Source of the DNA: Paludibacteraceae bacterium
GTDB taxonomy: Bacteria; Bacteroidota; Bacteroidia; Bacteroidales; Paludibacteraceae
NCBI GenBank assembly: GCA_016937795.1
Contig: JAFGVV010000025.1
Coordinates: 1-58,785, forward strand
DNA length: 58,785 bases
Direction: 5' to 3'
Shown here: in pieces, positions 47,501 to 55,110 of the stretch
Layout of the letters: each line of letters opens with the position of its first letter
How positions within the stretch are numbered: the stretch's first letter is position 1
Position numbers and translations under genes: made by a program
The notes under the pieces: model-generated
What the model saw: the letters and a program-made list of their open reading frames with translations, nothing else
What the model was told of the DNA's origin: nothing
The model's database searches: none

Positions 47501-49245
47501 GCTTTACACCTACAGCCGATATGCACGGCGACCTCTATCAGGCAATTGTAAGTTTTGAAAACTGCCCCAACACTTCGCTCAGCAATACTGTGGAACTAAA
47601 AGTACCTGTTATCTGGACGGGTTCAGTTTCTGAGAACTGGAGCACTGCGGCTAACTGGTCGGGAGGAGTATTACCCGAAAGTGGTGCAGATATTATATTT
47701 GCTGCTTCTGCTGCCAATAATCTGGTTCTTGATGCAGACCGTGTGATTGGCAGTCTGCAAAACGAAAGCGACAAAGCCATTGTGATTCCTACAGGAATTG
47801 AACTGTTGGTGAACGATACTATGCCGGCCGGCGATCTTGCTTCCAAAGTACATATCAAATCGGCTGCAGATGCTGCAAATGGCTCATTACGTTTCGCAAA
47901 ACCGGATCTCAATACCAATGTAAATGCCACTGTGGAAATGTATAGTAAAGCCGAAGCAACAAATAAGAATCCGGCATCGAATTACAGATGGCAATTTTTT
48001 GGCATCCCGGTACAATATATGCCTAAAGCCGATCCGGTGTTTTATGGTTCGTGGGTAAGTCGTTTCGACGAGACTTCACTAAGCTCATACTGGGTAAGCC
48101 TGAATAATAATTCGCCATTGTTTTCGTGGCAGGGTTATGAAGTAACCCATGCGAATCCTAAGACGATTTTCTTTAGCGGAACACTCGAAACAGGAAACTT
48201 TGAGCGCGGACTCAACTATACCACCACAGCCAAATACAAAGGGCAACATATTTTCGGAAATCCATATACCACGGCCATCGACATTTCGAAAATAGAGTTT
48301 GGTACTGAAACAGAAGCTACGGTATATCTTTACAATACCGGTAGTGCCAGTGAGTGGGTTTCCGGTGTTAGCAAAGTGGGCGACAGTCCGGGTCAGTATG
48401 TAGCCATCCCGAAAAATATATCAGAAGCTACAACTCCGGAGTCGGGCATAGTGAGACAGATACCTTCCATGCAGGGCTTTTTAGTACGCAAGCTTAACAA
48501 CAATGCAGAAAATCTGGTCAACTTTAATATGACAATTGATTATGTAACGGCCACACAGAAAAACACTACAGCGCAACGTGCGCCACGCGAGAGTTTGCCT
48601 TACACCATTGTGGATGTAAAAGGCTCGCGCTACAGTGATCGCATGTGGCTGTTTATGAACGAAAATTGCAGTCACAATTTCGAGAACGGGTGGGATGGTC
48701 AGAAATATGCCGGAGCAGCTACTTCTCCGCTTATATATCACCGCTACAACAATAAAAATCTACAGGTGCAAACCACCAACGATTTTTATAACACCGAACT
48801 CAGCTTCCGTAAAGGTGAAGATACGCAGTACGAAATTAGCTTTACGCATTACAGAGGTGACGAAGCATATCCACAGGGCGTTTATCTTGAAGATTTACTC
48901 ACAGGAACGTTGACTGATATTTCAGAAAGTGGTTCGAAGTATGTGTTCAGCACTGCATCGACCGATCAGAGCAATCGTTTCCGTATTATTCATAATCCGG
49001 ATGTTACTACCGGAACCGAAACAGAAGTGTCGAATCTTTCGGCCTATGTGAATAACAAAGCCCTTATTGTGAATAACTTCAGCAGTGAGAATATGTTCTT
49101 TGTTGTGTACGACAGCACAGGACGGAATGTTTATCAATCGAAAGCCGACGCAGGGACACGCAATAGTTACGCCACCGGACTGCCCGAAGGTGCTTATGTA
49201 TTGCATTTCGAGAATGGCAAAACATTTAAAATAATACTTTATTAA
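41572..49245 (+). CDS. Giant modular surface protein with T9SS sorting domain
   Basis: 2557 residues. Signal peptide (to LAAQ, ~21). Four related modules start with a W-T/N-G ... W ... N-W motif: FTWTGRVSNDWHNSDNW (~425), LVWNGSVSTEWHNPANW (~753), ISWTGNGALAY...GNW (~1333) and VIWTGSVSENWSTAANW (~2014). Each leads into stretches of parallel beta-helix-like repeats (LTNNGVLDFETN, ITMTGNLALNTN, GSGTKTLP). The end (from ~2480) is a T9SS type A sorting domain closing with GAYVLHFENGKTFKIILY. It is therefore a surface-exposed or released filament or adhesin-like protein; ligand unknown. The stretch encoded by ~43880-44640 is visibly richer in A/T and differs in serine-codon choice. Confidence 0.85.
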   Translation: MKKNIFTLLICILTLHQLAAQNTGDYRTKVSTGAWTTPSTWERWNGSEWITPGTTEGYPGQYSSQSYGIVTILTGHSITADYTVATTVTAAGLGTLSARTFTQPIEKLVIESGTAYGNGGTLNILTTSNYSATLVNTSWIEINDYGSVNFGSKATLAIPENAILTVGTAAFTGSITANSNIVVGSQWFAVGTSSKAQFNFSELIASGGTLNAIISTPSASDTVYCQNESIPLSGQFTGVSGVTTSGGTTVGVNYYWFLDDNYSTALRSGTMTTPEVNHASYNYPAASITPGTHELRFYTTTYYATTLYYNNEYRSITILETPKLSSVSQPWPGCRHRGANIELNGLIPSTTFTVNYTIEGLSQASTTVSSDNTGKASFELALSIDDHGKMLTVNSLSYTSLGKTCTQALSTNNSTTLSMWTFEGFTWTGRVSNDWHNSDNWCRGTFDETFTIPTAETDVYIPGADSTKFSPVISQANAIANNLTIGNGAELSFAGPQKTLDIKANWTNRGTFIPSSGKIVFSGTAAQTIGGAVETSFYSLEINNNSGVIANNNLSVLKLLTLTSDNVKTSPELVTADRGTLHTGTNILTMADTAYTEGISDVTGIVRRANIQFASRQYTFGSRNTLMTFAPCEAPASYPTEVLAYISIGTAPSWKSNAVLREYHFIQTGGTDCYATIRTSYKDSELNSVTENRLVQWTQFSADGTPEGGYEWGRSNADPDENWVEITNINIGLFPTEKGSTGNSLGANETETLVWNGSVSTEWHNPANWTPNQSPSRLKNVIIPDAATTNNDPLIPLDGPSGYGDITQPEVKTITLEENSILNSDLFTYNAFFKIPAMLNIYGSIGAWVNQGGIYNPNQGAVVLHNDSSQFATASGNTQFHNIILDEDVDLLITANSHIKISGAVTLNGIDATRATVGSISAAENTIEYNGANQEVVIPNETTPRYFNLILSGSGTKIMPNVDLNVFGDFIVSNTVTVNLPAKNLNVYGNVTVNDGTTFAAGTSTINMAGISGQSIGGTTTSLSLYNLTNSNTADTVKVNIGSLSLGGNLTNNGVLDFETNILTGITGTLANSGTIRTANTTASPLPTGKTWSVVSGENTFGIVEYSGAAAQTAVAGTYHNLTVANPTGLTAAGNITMTGNLALNTNASATKGSLDMGAHTLEMGLTGTTTGAGDVSGRVQRTKPESGSFVKDVAYSFGNKNTFIKFLDVVTAKPDMLAVNIKLGTTPTYASSAMLNDYHAIDRTYSFSTSGTATDRTLLQLAYLDSELQENTDESELSFWIAYQLEGVNTSFSRGHTEVDTVDNWMNITGLTPAQYAQTDREFGLANNKAFISWTGNGALAYKGDWSLPGNWDGGVPMANDSVVIPASAASLPDFKGWPSSNGLSSSIPAVAKSITIEENAILNGTGYNITLYGSGDAWVNNGTFNGDTLATASEFSKVIFANESATPAKITGDSISHFHHFEVAANSSIQLVTDTVTFAGNISCNTGSLSDFDTYPTTVIYNGGDQTVILPTGGSGQYHNLTLSGSGTKTLPASQPLSIKQHFVMSDSASTTTTQSMQVDGDFTIGEGASFNAGSQTHFISGDFEINGTFTPGTSTINFYGLSDNEIRTSLVEPAGPISFYNLYIPFIQEGIDVVAKTDIKIDGSLVNQADFELEGNNLSGDMSLINNNGLIRTQSNSLTPLPAGKIWEGTGYVLFNGVNEQTLINGTFNKIEIDNAAGLVQSGNVRINSDLKLTNGLLTTSSSDKLTIDCTAGITGASNTSFINGPLLREYCSTGSKTFPIGKGVFYRPLTLNYTSLNGISTVTAEQFESALPDYTEGTTTDILNTRYWLVNQIGASDYIYSITLDGTGFAAAEGYTNPVVVRGTASSDYQTYRAVKTDEDYTISGQNYFSNFTVGAQQCSAPEIIEQPVEESAIASTGTAEFSVTVRGESGRKIAVQWQRNTGSGFVNINIENPYSLLLTDIAETNDTIFTLSFTPTADMHGDLYQAIVSFENCPNTSLSNTVELKVPVIWTGSVSENWSTAANWSGGVLPESGADIIFAASAANNLVLDADRVIGSLQNESDKAIVIPTGIELLVNDTMPAGDLASKVHIKSAADAANGSLRFAKPDLNTNVNATVEMYSKAEATNKNPASNYRWQFFGIPVQYMPKADPVFYGSWVSRFDETSLSSYWVSLNNNSPLFSWQGYEVTHANPKTIFFSGTLETGNFERGLNYTTTAKYKGQHIFGNPYTTAIDISKIEFGTETEATVYLYNTGSASEWVSGVSKVGDSPGQYVAIPKNISEATTPESGIVRQIPSMQGFLVRKLNNNAENLVNFNMTIDYVTATQKNTTAQRAPRESLPYTIVDVKGSRYSDRMWLFMNENCSHNFENGWDGQKYAGAATSPLIYHRYNNKNLQVQTTNDFYNTELSFRKGEDTQYEISFTHYRGDEAYPQGVYLEDLLTGTLTDISESGSKYVFSTASTDQSNRFRIIHNPDVTTGTETEVSNLSAYVNNKALIVNNFSSENMFFVVYDSTGRNVYQSKADAGTRNSYATGLPEGAYVLHFENGKTFKIILY

Positions 49246-49266
49246 CGCGAAAATAAAGTCTCCGGG

Positions 49267-49310
49267 GAGTGCTTATGCTGCCACCAACGCAGCTAAGCAC
49301 TCTTTTTTTT
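49267..49310 (+). terminator. Strong intrinsic terminator of the giant gene
   Basis: GAGTGCTTA + GCTGC pair with GCAGC + TAAGCACTC (one bulged T), 7-nt loop, and eight Ts. Confidence 0.88.
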
Positions 49311-49321
49311 GCAGAAAAAAA

Positions 49322-49357
49322 CAGCACTACAGGACTTTTTAATTTCCCATAGTGCTG
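49322..49357 (-). terminator. Terminator of the DUF6266 gene
   Basis: CAGCACTA and TAGTGCTG arms around a 20-nt loop; on the minus strand a run of Ts follows. Confidence 0.65.
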
Positions 49358-49385
49358 CAAGGTTAACTAAACGGCATAATCTGTT

Positions 49386-50015
49386 TTACGCGAGTGGCAG
49401 GTAAACCGATTTGGTTACTTTGCTGCCATCGGCACGTGTAGCAAACAGATACACACCCAGGATATCGTTGGCAACCACATCTTCCATTGGAATCAGAATA
49501 GTTGCCTCAGCATCTTCACCACGCGGCTGACGCTCAATCCACAACTCACCTGTACGGGTAAGTGCCAGCGCCACCATAATGTCGGTGCTACGATTCACCT
49601 GATTTTTGAGCGATGGCTTGTAGCCAATGCGAACACCCTCAGCCGAAAAGCTTGCCGACTTTACAATCAGCGGAGCCATAGTGCCATTTGCCACCACCAG
49701 CTTTGAGTAATCCACAGCAGCCTCAGTGCCGCTCTTGTCAATTGCCGACTTCAGATTGACTGCCATAAAAGCAGCAAATACTGAAGTTTCAGAGTCACGC
49801 TGTACAAATCCCTCTTCAGGAATACTGCCCAGCATGGGGAACAGTTGGCCGATAAGTTTAAATCCCCCGCGCTGCATTTGCTGCGCTTCGGAATTTGCGT
49901 CCCGACCTCCGAACGCTTTCGCCCGTACAATGTTTTTCGAACCCAATGACGAAGTAACAAAGTTACCCATCGTACCGGACATTTTTCCAGTCATCGGATT
50001 CTGACTTATAGCCAT
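49386..50015 (-). CDS. DUF6266 family protein
   Basis: 209 residues from MAISQNPMTG. The longer ORF (to 50069) begins upstream of the predicted promoter and is not supported. The N-terminus with a MTGKMSGTMGNFVTSSLGSKNIVRA pattern is typical of DUF6266, followed by MQRGGFKLIGQLFPML and strand-rich C-terminal halves with DIMVALALTRTGELWIE. No signal peptide. The family is confined largely to Bacteroidota and has no known role. It is a single-gene transcript at the edge of the defence island. Confidence 0.75.
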   Translation of the reverse strand: MAISQNPMTGKMSGTMGNFVTSSLGSKNIVRAKAFGGRDANSEAQQMQRGGFKLIGQLFPMLGSIPEEGFVQRDSETSVFAAFMAVNLKSAIDKSGTEAAVDYSKLVVANGTMAPLIVKSASFSAEGVRIGYKPSLKNQVNRSTDIMVALALTRTGELWIERQPRGEDAEATILIPMEDVVANDILGVYLFATRADGSKVTKSVYLPLA

Positions 50016-50049
50016 CTTTTTGGCATATTTTGTCTTAAACATTACGATG

Positions 50050-50057
50050 CAAAGGTA
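50050..50057 (-). promoter_or_regulatory. -7 box TACCTTTG of the DUF6266 gene
   Basis: Consensus match on the minus strand, about 35 nt before the favoured ATG at 50015. It lies so close to the alternative ATG at 50042 that this start would be leaderless. Confidence 0.4.
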
Positions 50058-50132
50058 GGGTAGCCGCAACGCCCTGTCATTAACCTAATGTTGAACCTAA
50101 CCTTAGAAATAAATATCCGGCAAAAAACAAAA

Positions 50133-50165
50133 GCGCTAAATATCTTTTTTATAGATACTTAGCGC
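50133..50165 (-). terminator. Terminator after the DUF488-partner gene
   Basis: 13-bp stem (GCGCTAAATATCT, one mismatch) and 7-nt loop; the minus-strand side continues TTTTGTTTTTTG. Confidence 0.65.
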
Positions 50166-50277
50166 CGAAATTATTTTGTGAATTTTATTGCGTATTTTTT
50201 TGAGTCCGTGTGGTTTGTGGTGAAAATGTGGGAGAAATATATATGTGTAGACTGGTGCTGATACTAAAAAATATATA

Positions 50278-51111
50278 TCAAAACAATTTCATCTGTTGCG
50301 TATCGGATTTTGGTGGATAAAAGGTGCCAACAATGATAAAAGGATTAGGAGCTACATTATGAAACTGTTTGATTGTGCCCATAAAGAAATAAAGATCTCT
50401 TTTTTTATACATATCGTCGAAATACTTTTCCTTTACTTTTTGGCAAGCTATTGTCTCATCACCGTTAGCACCTTTCAAACAATTCCAATAAAGCATTCCC
50501 AGTTCCCAGTCTTCAATCATTATGTTTCTTTTTTTACCATCCTCTGTAGTGAAAATATAAAAGAAATCATATGGTAGTTTTTTTACCACTTTAAAAACCA
50601 TTCGGGTTTCAGCTTCATCAAAGAGACTACCTTGTGCATTATTGGCTATCACCTTGTCCATTTTCTGCTTATTCCACTCTCTATCACAGGGTACACAAAC
50701 AAAATCAATAATTTCTTTGGGTTTTACAATAGCTAATGAAGTTCGAATTTTAGAATCTTTCGCGTTCGCGATTAATTCAGTCATATTATTCCAAATCTTA
50801 TCTCCAATCAGCAATTTTCTTTTACCCCACTCGCTCTTGGTGTCGACTTTATCTAATATTCTAATTTCTCTGTCTAAATCAGTCGGGCGATAGCTTTCAG
50901 GACGAAAATCAGACATATTCTTTACTAAATCAATTTCTATCCATTGCCATTTTTCGTACTGATTCTGGAAATTGAGTTTCCGGAACGGAACAGGAAAGAT
51001 ACGAACCCATGTGCCATCTTCTCGAAATCCAGCGGTACAGACCAACTCATCGTATTTTTCCGACAAGGTTGGATAGGTTTTTACAGTAATAAGTACTTTG
51101 GTTAACGACAT
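50278..51111 (-). CDS. Unrecognised protein paired with a DUF488 gene
   Basis: 277 residues, no signal peptide or membrane helix. The start, SLTKVLITVKTYPTLSEKYDELVCTAGF then DGTWVRIFPVPFRKL, and the following WQWIEIDLVKNMSDFRPESYRP have alternating strand character. The C-terminal half has PYDFFYIFTTEDGKKRNIMIEDWELGMLYWNC and ends with FFMGTIKQFHNVAPNPFIIVGTFYPP. My best guess is a small beta-barrel (possibly dual OB-fold) nucleic-acid-related protein often found next to DUF488 genes, but I cannot confirm a family name. It starts 67 nt after the DUF488 gene and is probably in one operon with it. Confidence 0.6.
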   Translation of the reverse strand: MSLTKVLITVKTYPTLSEKYDELVCTAGFREDGTWVRIFPVPFRKLNFQNQYEKWQWIEIDLVKNMSDFRPESYRPTDLDREIRILDKVDTKSEWGKRKLLIGDKIWNNMTELIANAKDSKIRTSLAIVKPKEIIDFVCVPCDREWNKQKMDKVIANNAQGSLFDEAETRMVFKVVKKLPYDFFYIFTTEDGKKRNIMIEDWELGMLYWNCLKGANGDETIACQKVKEKYFDDMYKKRDLYFFMGTIKQFHNVAPNPFIIVGTFYPPKSDTQQMKLF

Positions 51112-51178
51112 AAAAGAATTTACGATTTATTTATTGACTATTTACAATTGAAATTCTTTAGCATAATCGAAAAATATC

Positions 51179-52078
51179 TTACAACAATTTAAACGGATAA
51201 TCTGCATCCGGCAACAGAAGCAGATGTTTAATAATGCGGGAGCGGTGACATTGTGCCGGGTCTTTTTCGAAACAGGTAAGCGCTATGCGACTGTCTTTTT
51301 CAATTAGTTTTCGTACCCGCAAAAGTGCCTCCCAATTATTTTTTAAAGTTGTAGCTTCGTATTTTTCGAACAGCAGGTCGTAGTCTCTTTGCGAACGTAA
51401 ATCCTGCCGTTTATCCGATTCGATGCCCAATTCAGGTATATGGATATATTTTATACCCACACCCTCACAAGCTTTCTGCAACTGACTTTTCGAGAAACCG
51501 TATTTCTGACTATAGGCATTCTTCCGTACATCGCAAAGCGTATGCACATCGTTTATTATCAGTCGGTTTATATAGGTTTCCAGCGTTATACCTTCGTAAC
51601 CAATACTAAACAAGCCTGTCCCGGTAATTGTGCGTTTCTGCTGCTCTACCTTTGTCAGCTCTTCCGCATTCAATAGCTCATGTGCTATGGCACTTTTGGT
51701 GGCGTAGTACGGATATTTTTGATAAGTATAACGTATTAATTCTGTTTGAGTCAATGCTCCAAATTCAGCCTTCATATCAAGCAGTGCCTGACGGTCGAAC
51801 ATATCCAACATGCTCAGGTAATTCCCCGTTTGTTTTAGTTCAATAAAACGACCATTAGGCTCTTCTTTTACTTCCAGATAGCCATATTTAGCCATAGTAG
51901 AAATATCCTGATTGGCCTGAAACGAAAAACAACCGTACCGATAAGGTACAAAATCGAATGACTTCTCGTTCTGCATACGGGTAAACAGAAAAAGATACTT
52001 TTGCAGACTCTTGGCTGTAAGCTGTCCTTCGAACACTTCCAACAGAGCTAATAATATTTTGCGACGATAGTAAAGCAT
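51179..52078 (-). CDS. Winged-helix plus DUF488 protein
   Basis: 299 residues. Residues ~1-110 look like a winged-helix DNA-binding or regulatory domain (LTAKSLQKYLFLFTRMQ ... VPYRYGCFSF). The C-terminal ~150 residues are a DUF488 domain: SIGYEG (158-163), LCDVRKNAYSQKYGFSKSQL (181-200), IPELGIES, and the hallmark CFEKDPAQCHRSRI with C269, C277, His278 and Arg279. The two cysteines and Cys-His-Arg look like a redox or nucleotide-binding catalytic site. DUF488 proteins turn up repeatedly in accessory and defence islands, but their chemistry is not established. Next to the unrecognised gene downstream and an ABC-3C system upstream. Confidence 0.8.
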   Translation of the reverse strand: MLYYRRKILLALLEVFEGQLTAKSLQKYLFLFTRMQNEKSFDFVPYRYGCFSFQANQDISTMAKYGYLEVKEEPNGRFIELKQTGNYLSMLDMFDRQALLDMKAEFGALTQTELIRYTYQKYPYYATKSAIAHELLNAEELTKVEQQKRTITGTGLFSIGYEGITLETYINRLIINDVHTLCDVRKNAYSQKYGFSKSQLQKACEGVGIKYIHIPELGIESDKRQDLRSQRDYDLLFEKYEATTLKNNWEALLRVRKLIEKDSRIALTCFEKDPAQCHRSRIIKHLLLLPDADYPFKLL

Positions 52079-52128
52079 GGTGCAATTTATGACATATCAA
52101 AATGTATAAACTATAAATCTAATATAGA

Positions 52129-53853
52129 TTATTGATTTTCAATTCGAAACAATTTGTCTTGCTGTGACAGTTTCACAATAAAATAATCCTCATTATTAAG
52201 TTCTAAAGGGAGTTTGTCTTTTAGGATTGAAGCCACAAACTGAATATTGCTATTATTTACAAGTTCAGCTATCTTTACGAGCTGGTTATCATGCATTAAT
52301 TCTTTTTTATCATTCAATAAGAAATGTAAAGTTGAGATGTTTTCATCATCTGCAAATAATGTATATGCAATATCAAAACACGAAATCTCGCCTTGTTTCT
52401 TTCCAGAACTAAAATTCAAATTGAAAGCACTAAACTTATATAATCGTTGCCCTTTTTTATTATGTACAATGTCATATTTTAATGCATATTGTTCGCCATA
52501 TAGTTTATTTGATATGCTTGAGAAGTATTTATTGAATTTATTCAACTGATCTTTTACTTTTTGTTCAAACTCATCAGAAAACAGAGAATCGTCAATCTTT
52601 TCTAATTTATCACTCAATTCATCAATTTCTTTTTCAACAGAATTCAGTTGCTCAATTATATTCTCAAATTCGCCTTTTTTTCTAAATTTTTCATTTAATT
52701 CTACAATTAACTTTTCAAGGTCTTCAAATGATTCACTCTTGGAAATTAAAGTAGTTTGTTCTTTTTCTTGTAGAAGAAGTAAGTTTAGCTCTGAAGATTT
52801 AATTTTTATATTTCTTTGAATCTCTGGCAATTCTTTACTTATAAAATTAATTTTTTCACTAATCATTAGATTGTGATAACTCACTAACTCATTAAAGCTT
52901 TTTTGAATGCCTTCTATTCGTTGAGTAGCTTGCTGGTAGATAGCTTGTAATTGATGAATATCTATATTCGAAGAATGAGATTTCAAATCTTGTTCAGCCT
53001 CTATAATCAAGTCATTTTTTATTTGTAAACTACTTAATTCTGAACTTTTTTTATTGATTAAATATTTAATATTGTTCAATTTATCTAGATCTGCCTCAAA
53101 ATTTTCATTCAGATTAAAATTAGTTTTCCTGTTGTTTAAAATTAGAATATCATCATCAATTAGAGATAGGGCTGTTTCATAAGCCGATTTTGTTTGAAAT
53201 TTCTCAAGTCTTTTTTTAAATGTATCTTCTTGTTTGAGCTTTTCAACTATTAGTAATTTATCATGCCCAAAGTCAAAATCTACACCGAGCATAAAGAGAT
53301 GCAAAGTTTCGTATTCAACATCAGAACAGAACTTGTCAAGTGTTCTAAGTGTACTGTTAATACTTTCATCTTTGTATCTAATATTATGTGAAATTATTTG
53401 TCTAAAAGAGGGCTTTTGTGCCGAATGATTTGGAAATATAAGTTTTAAAAGTGTTGGCTCAAATTCATCTTCAATATAATTATGTCCATTTATTCTTCTT
53501 ATAATATCACTCCGAGATAAAAAATTTCGTTCAATTATTATTTCATCGGAATTTTCAACTTCTAAATCTTGTTTCAGAACCAGCGTAATAATTATTTCTT
53601 TATTTTTAAGAAAGTCTTTAACTAACACATACTCGTTCTTTTTTGAATCAGGATCTACATATATACCTTTTGGATTAGCACCAAGGCAGAAATCAATTAG
53701 TTGTAAAACGGTAGTTTTGCCAACATTATTTCCTGTTTCAGTTTTTGCTGAATTAGTTTTCTCAGGAGTTTCATCTATTATTAAATTCAGACCTTTTCGA
53801 AAATTTATTTCACGGATAATCTTTTCTCCTGATGATATTTTCAATAATTTCAT
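52129..53853 (-). CDS. ABC-3C system ATPase (DUF2326 family)
   Basis: 574 residues from the ATG overlapping the previous stop as ATGA. Walker A is GNNVGKTT (41-48) within an SMC/RecN-like head; a long coiled coil spans about residues 200-420. The second half of the ATPase with DUF2326 features follows (SSGKKQGEISCFDIAYTLFADDENISTLHFLLNDK: the SSGKKQGE stretch corresponds to the signature motif region). In ABC three-component systems the ATPase is thought to sense invader DNA or its repair intermediates and release the effector. Strongly A/T-rich. Confidence 0.85.
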   Translation of the reverse strand: MKLLKISSGEKIIREINFRKGLNLIIDETPEKTNSAKTETGNNVGKTTVLQLIDFCLGANPKGIYVDPDSKKNEYVLVKDFLKNKEIIITLVLKQDLEVENSDEIIIERNFLSRSDIIRRINGHNYIEDEFEPTLLKLIFPNHSAQKPSFRQIISHNIRYKDESINSTLRTLDKFCSDVEYETLHLFMLGVDFDFGHDKLLIVEKLKQEDTFKKRLEKFQTKSAYETALSLIDDDILILNNRKTNFNLNENFEADLDKLNNIKYLINKKSSELSSLQIKNDLIIEAEQDLKSHSSNIDIHQLQAIYQQATQRIEGIQKSFNELVSYHNLMISEKINFISKELPEIQRNIKIKSSELNLLLLQEKEQTTLISKSESFEDLEKLIVELNEKFRKKGEFENIIEQLNSVEKEIDELSDKLEKIDDSLFSDEFEQKVKDQLNKFNKYFSSISNKLYGEQYALKYDIVHNKKGQRLYKFSAFNLNFSSGKKQGEISCFDIAYTLFADDENISTLHFLLNDKKELMHDNQLVKIAELVNNSNIQFVASILKDKLPLELNNEDYFIVKLSQQDKLFRIENQ

Positions 53854-54077
53854 GAACATAATTTTACCTCTCCTCTTTCGTTAATAATTGCTAGGTCTAT
53901 TAAATATAACCAATCTAAACATAAGATTAATACTGAAAATGACATATCTCTTTTAAGCTTCACATTTTGATACAACTCGATCAGGCTTTGTTCATGCTTC
54001 TCCTGTAGCGATTGTAGAACAAATGCACCATTGTAGTATATCGTATTTTCGGGATGTATATTATCAGGTAAGAGCAT
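53850..54077 (-). CDS. ABC-3C middle component MC6
   Basis: 75 residues from MLLPDNIHPENTIYYNG; the longer ORF (to 54128) has 17 non-conserved codons and is less likely. Matches the middle component 6 pattern: LLPDNIHPENTIYYNGAFVLQ followed by LDWLYLIDLAIINERGEVKL. The middle component is presumed to link ATPase and effector. It overlaps the upstream SMEK gene by 14 nt and the ATPase gene by 4 nt, so the three are translated as a unit. Confidence 0.82.
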   Translation of the reverse strand: MLLPDNIHPENTIYYNGAFVLQSLQEKHEQSLIELYQNVKLKRDMSFSVLILCLDWLYLIDLAIINERGEVKLCS

Positions 54078-55038
54078 AATTATAATCTTGAGGGTTTTCA
54101 AATATCTTGCAACGAATAAATGCATCAACTACAATTATATTCACACACAACTCTAATTCATCTATTGGAATAGTTACATAGTTAGCACTGTTTAAAACTT
54201 TATCTTTCACGCTTTCAATCACTCGTAAGAAAATAAAGTCTGAATCCTTTTCTTTGAAGTTGACACATGAATCAATATATATAGAATTTATCATTTGTAA
54301 AATTGATAGACTTTTGTTAGAACCTGAATTGTCAAATTCAGTATATTTTTTATCTAGTCTCGGGTGATAAATAGCATATTGATTAATAATTGATTTTGTT
54401 AATTTTATTTCGTTGTGAGCAATCTTACGTTCTATTTCAAAAGGATTTATTGTTTCACTATTGCTAACACGTAAATCTTGTTTCGACAATATGTTAATTA
54501 TCAATGCTAAATTAGAATCTAATTTTACAAAATCAATTTCATTGCCCAATTCTTTTCTTATTAAATTGTAAACAGCTTTTTGCTTATCAGTTTCAAGAGA
54601 TAGAACGCTATTGAGAACTGATTTGTTATCTAAAATATCAGTATTAGAATTGAATTTAATAGAATGAGGGTTTGCAAATGTAGATTTCCTCAAATCTGTG
54701 GCTTCTTTTGAAATTGAAATAAATTTGAATGTGTAGTTTGAGTAACTTTTTAGCGAATCTTTCGCAAGTGCAGATTCTACTTTTGATTTTGTATTTGTTG
54801 CTGATACCTGTATAATTAACTTGTTAGAATGATCGATTAAATCTATTGCCTCAACATTCTGCTTGAATGGATTTAAATTTTCTAAATGCCATCCATTTAT
54901 TGTATTCAATAAATTTGCATAGAAATTCTCAGAATGAATATGTAAGTCCAGTATATTTAATTGCCCTTTTAAGTTGATTCTATATGCAAGAATACCAAGT
55001 TTTTCTTCAATGTAATTAAAGTAAAGTGATCGATTCAT
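54064..55038 (-). CDS. SMEK-domain protein, probable ABC-3C effector component
   Basis: 324 residues. The N-terminal part has the SMEK pattern: IEEKLGILAYRINLKGQLNILDLHIHSENFYANLLN and NVEAIDLIDHSNKLIIQVSATNTKSKVESAL. The D-x-I/L-D ... Q-V-S arrangement is compatible with a nuclease-like active site. The remaining ~190 residues are helical and have no motif I recognise. First gene of the three-gene ABC-3C cassette. The role as effector is from the described system architecture; the toxic activity is not determined. Confidence 0.8.
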   Translation of the reverse strand: MNRSLYFNYIEEKLGILAYRINLKGQLNILDLHIHSENFYANLLNTINGWHLENLNPFKQNVEAIDLIDHSNKLIIQVSATNTKSKVESALAKDSLKSYSNYTFKFISISKEATDLRKSTFANPHSIKFNSNTDILDNKSVLNSVLSLETDKQKAVYNLIRKELGNEIDFVKLDSNLALIINILSKQDLRVSNSETINPFEIERKIAHNEIKLTKSIINQYAIYHPRLDKKYTEFDNSGSNKSLSILQMINSIYIDSCVNFKEKDSDFIFLRVIESVKDKVLNSANYVTIPIDELELCVNIIVVDAFIRCKIFENPQDYNYALT

Positions 55039-55110
55039 ACTGAGTTTATTTAGAAATTGAACAAAGATACATCATTTTAGTTGATTTTTATTTCTCGAAA
55101 CACTATTCTC

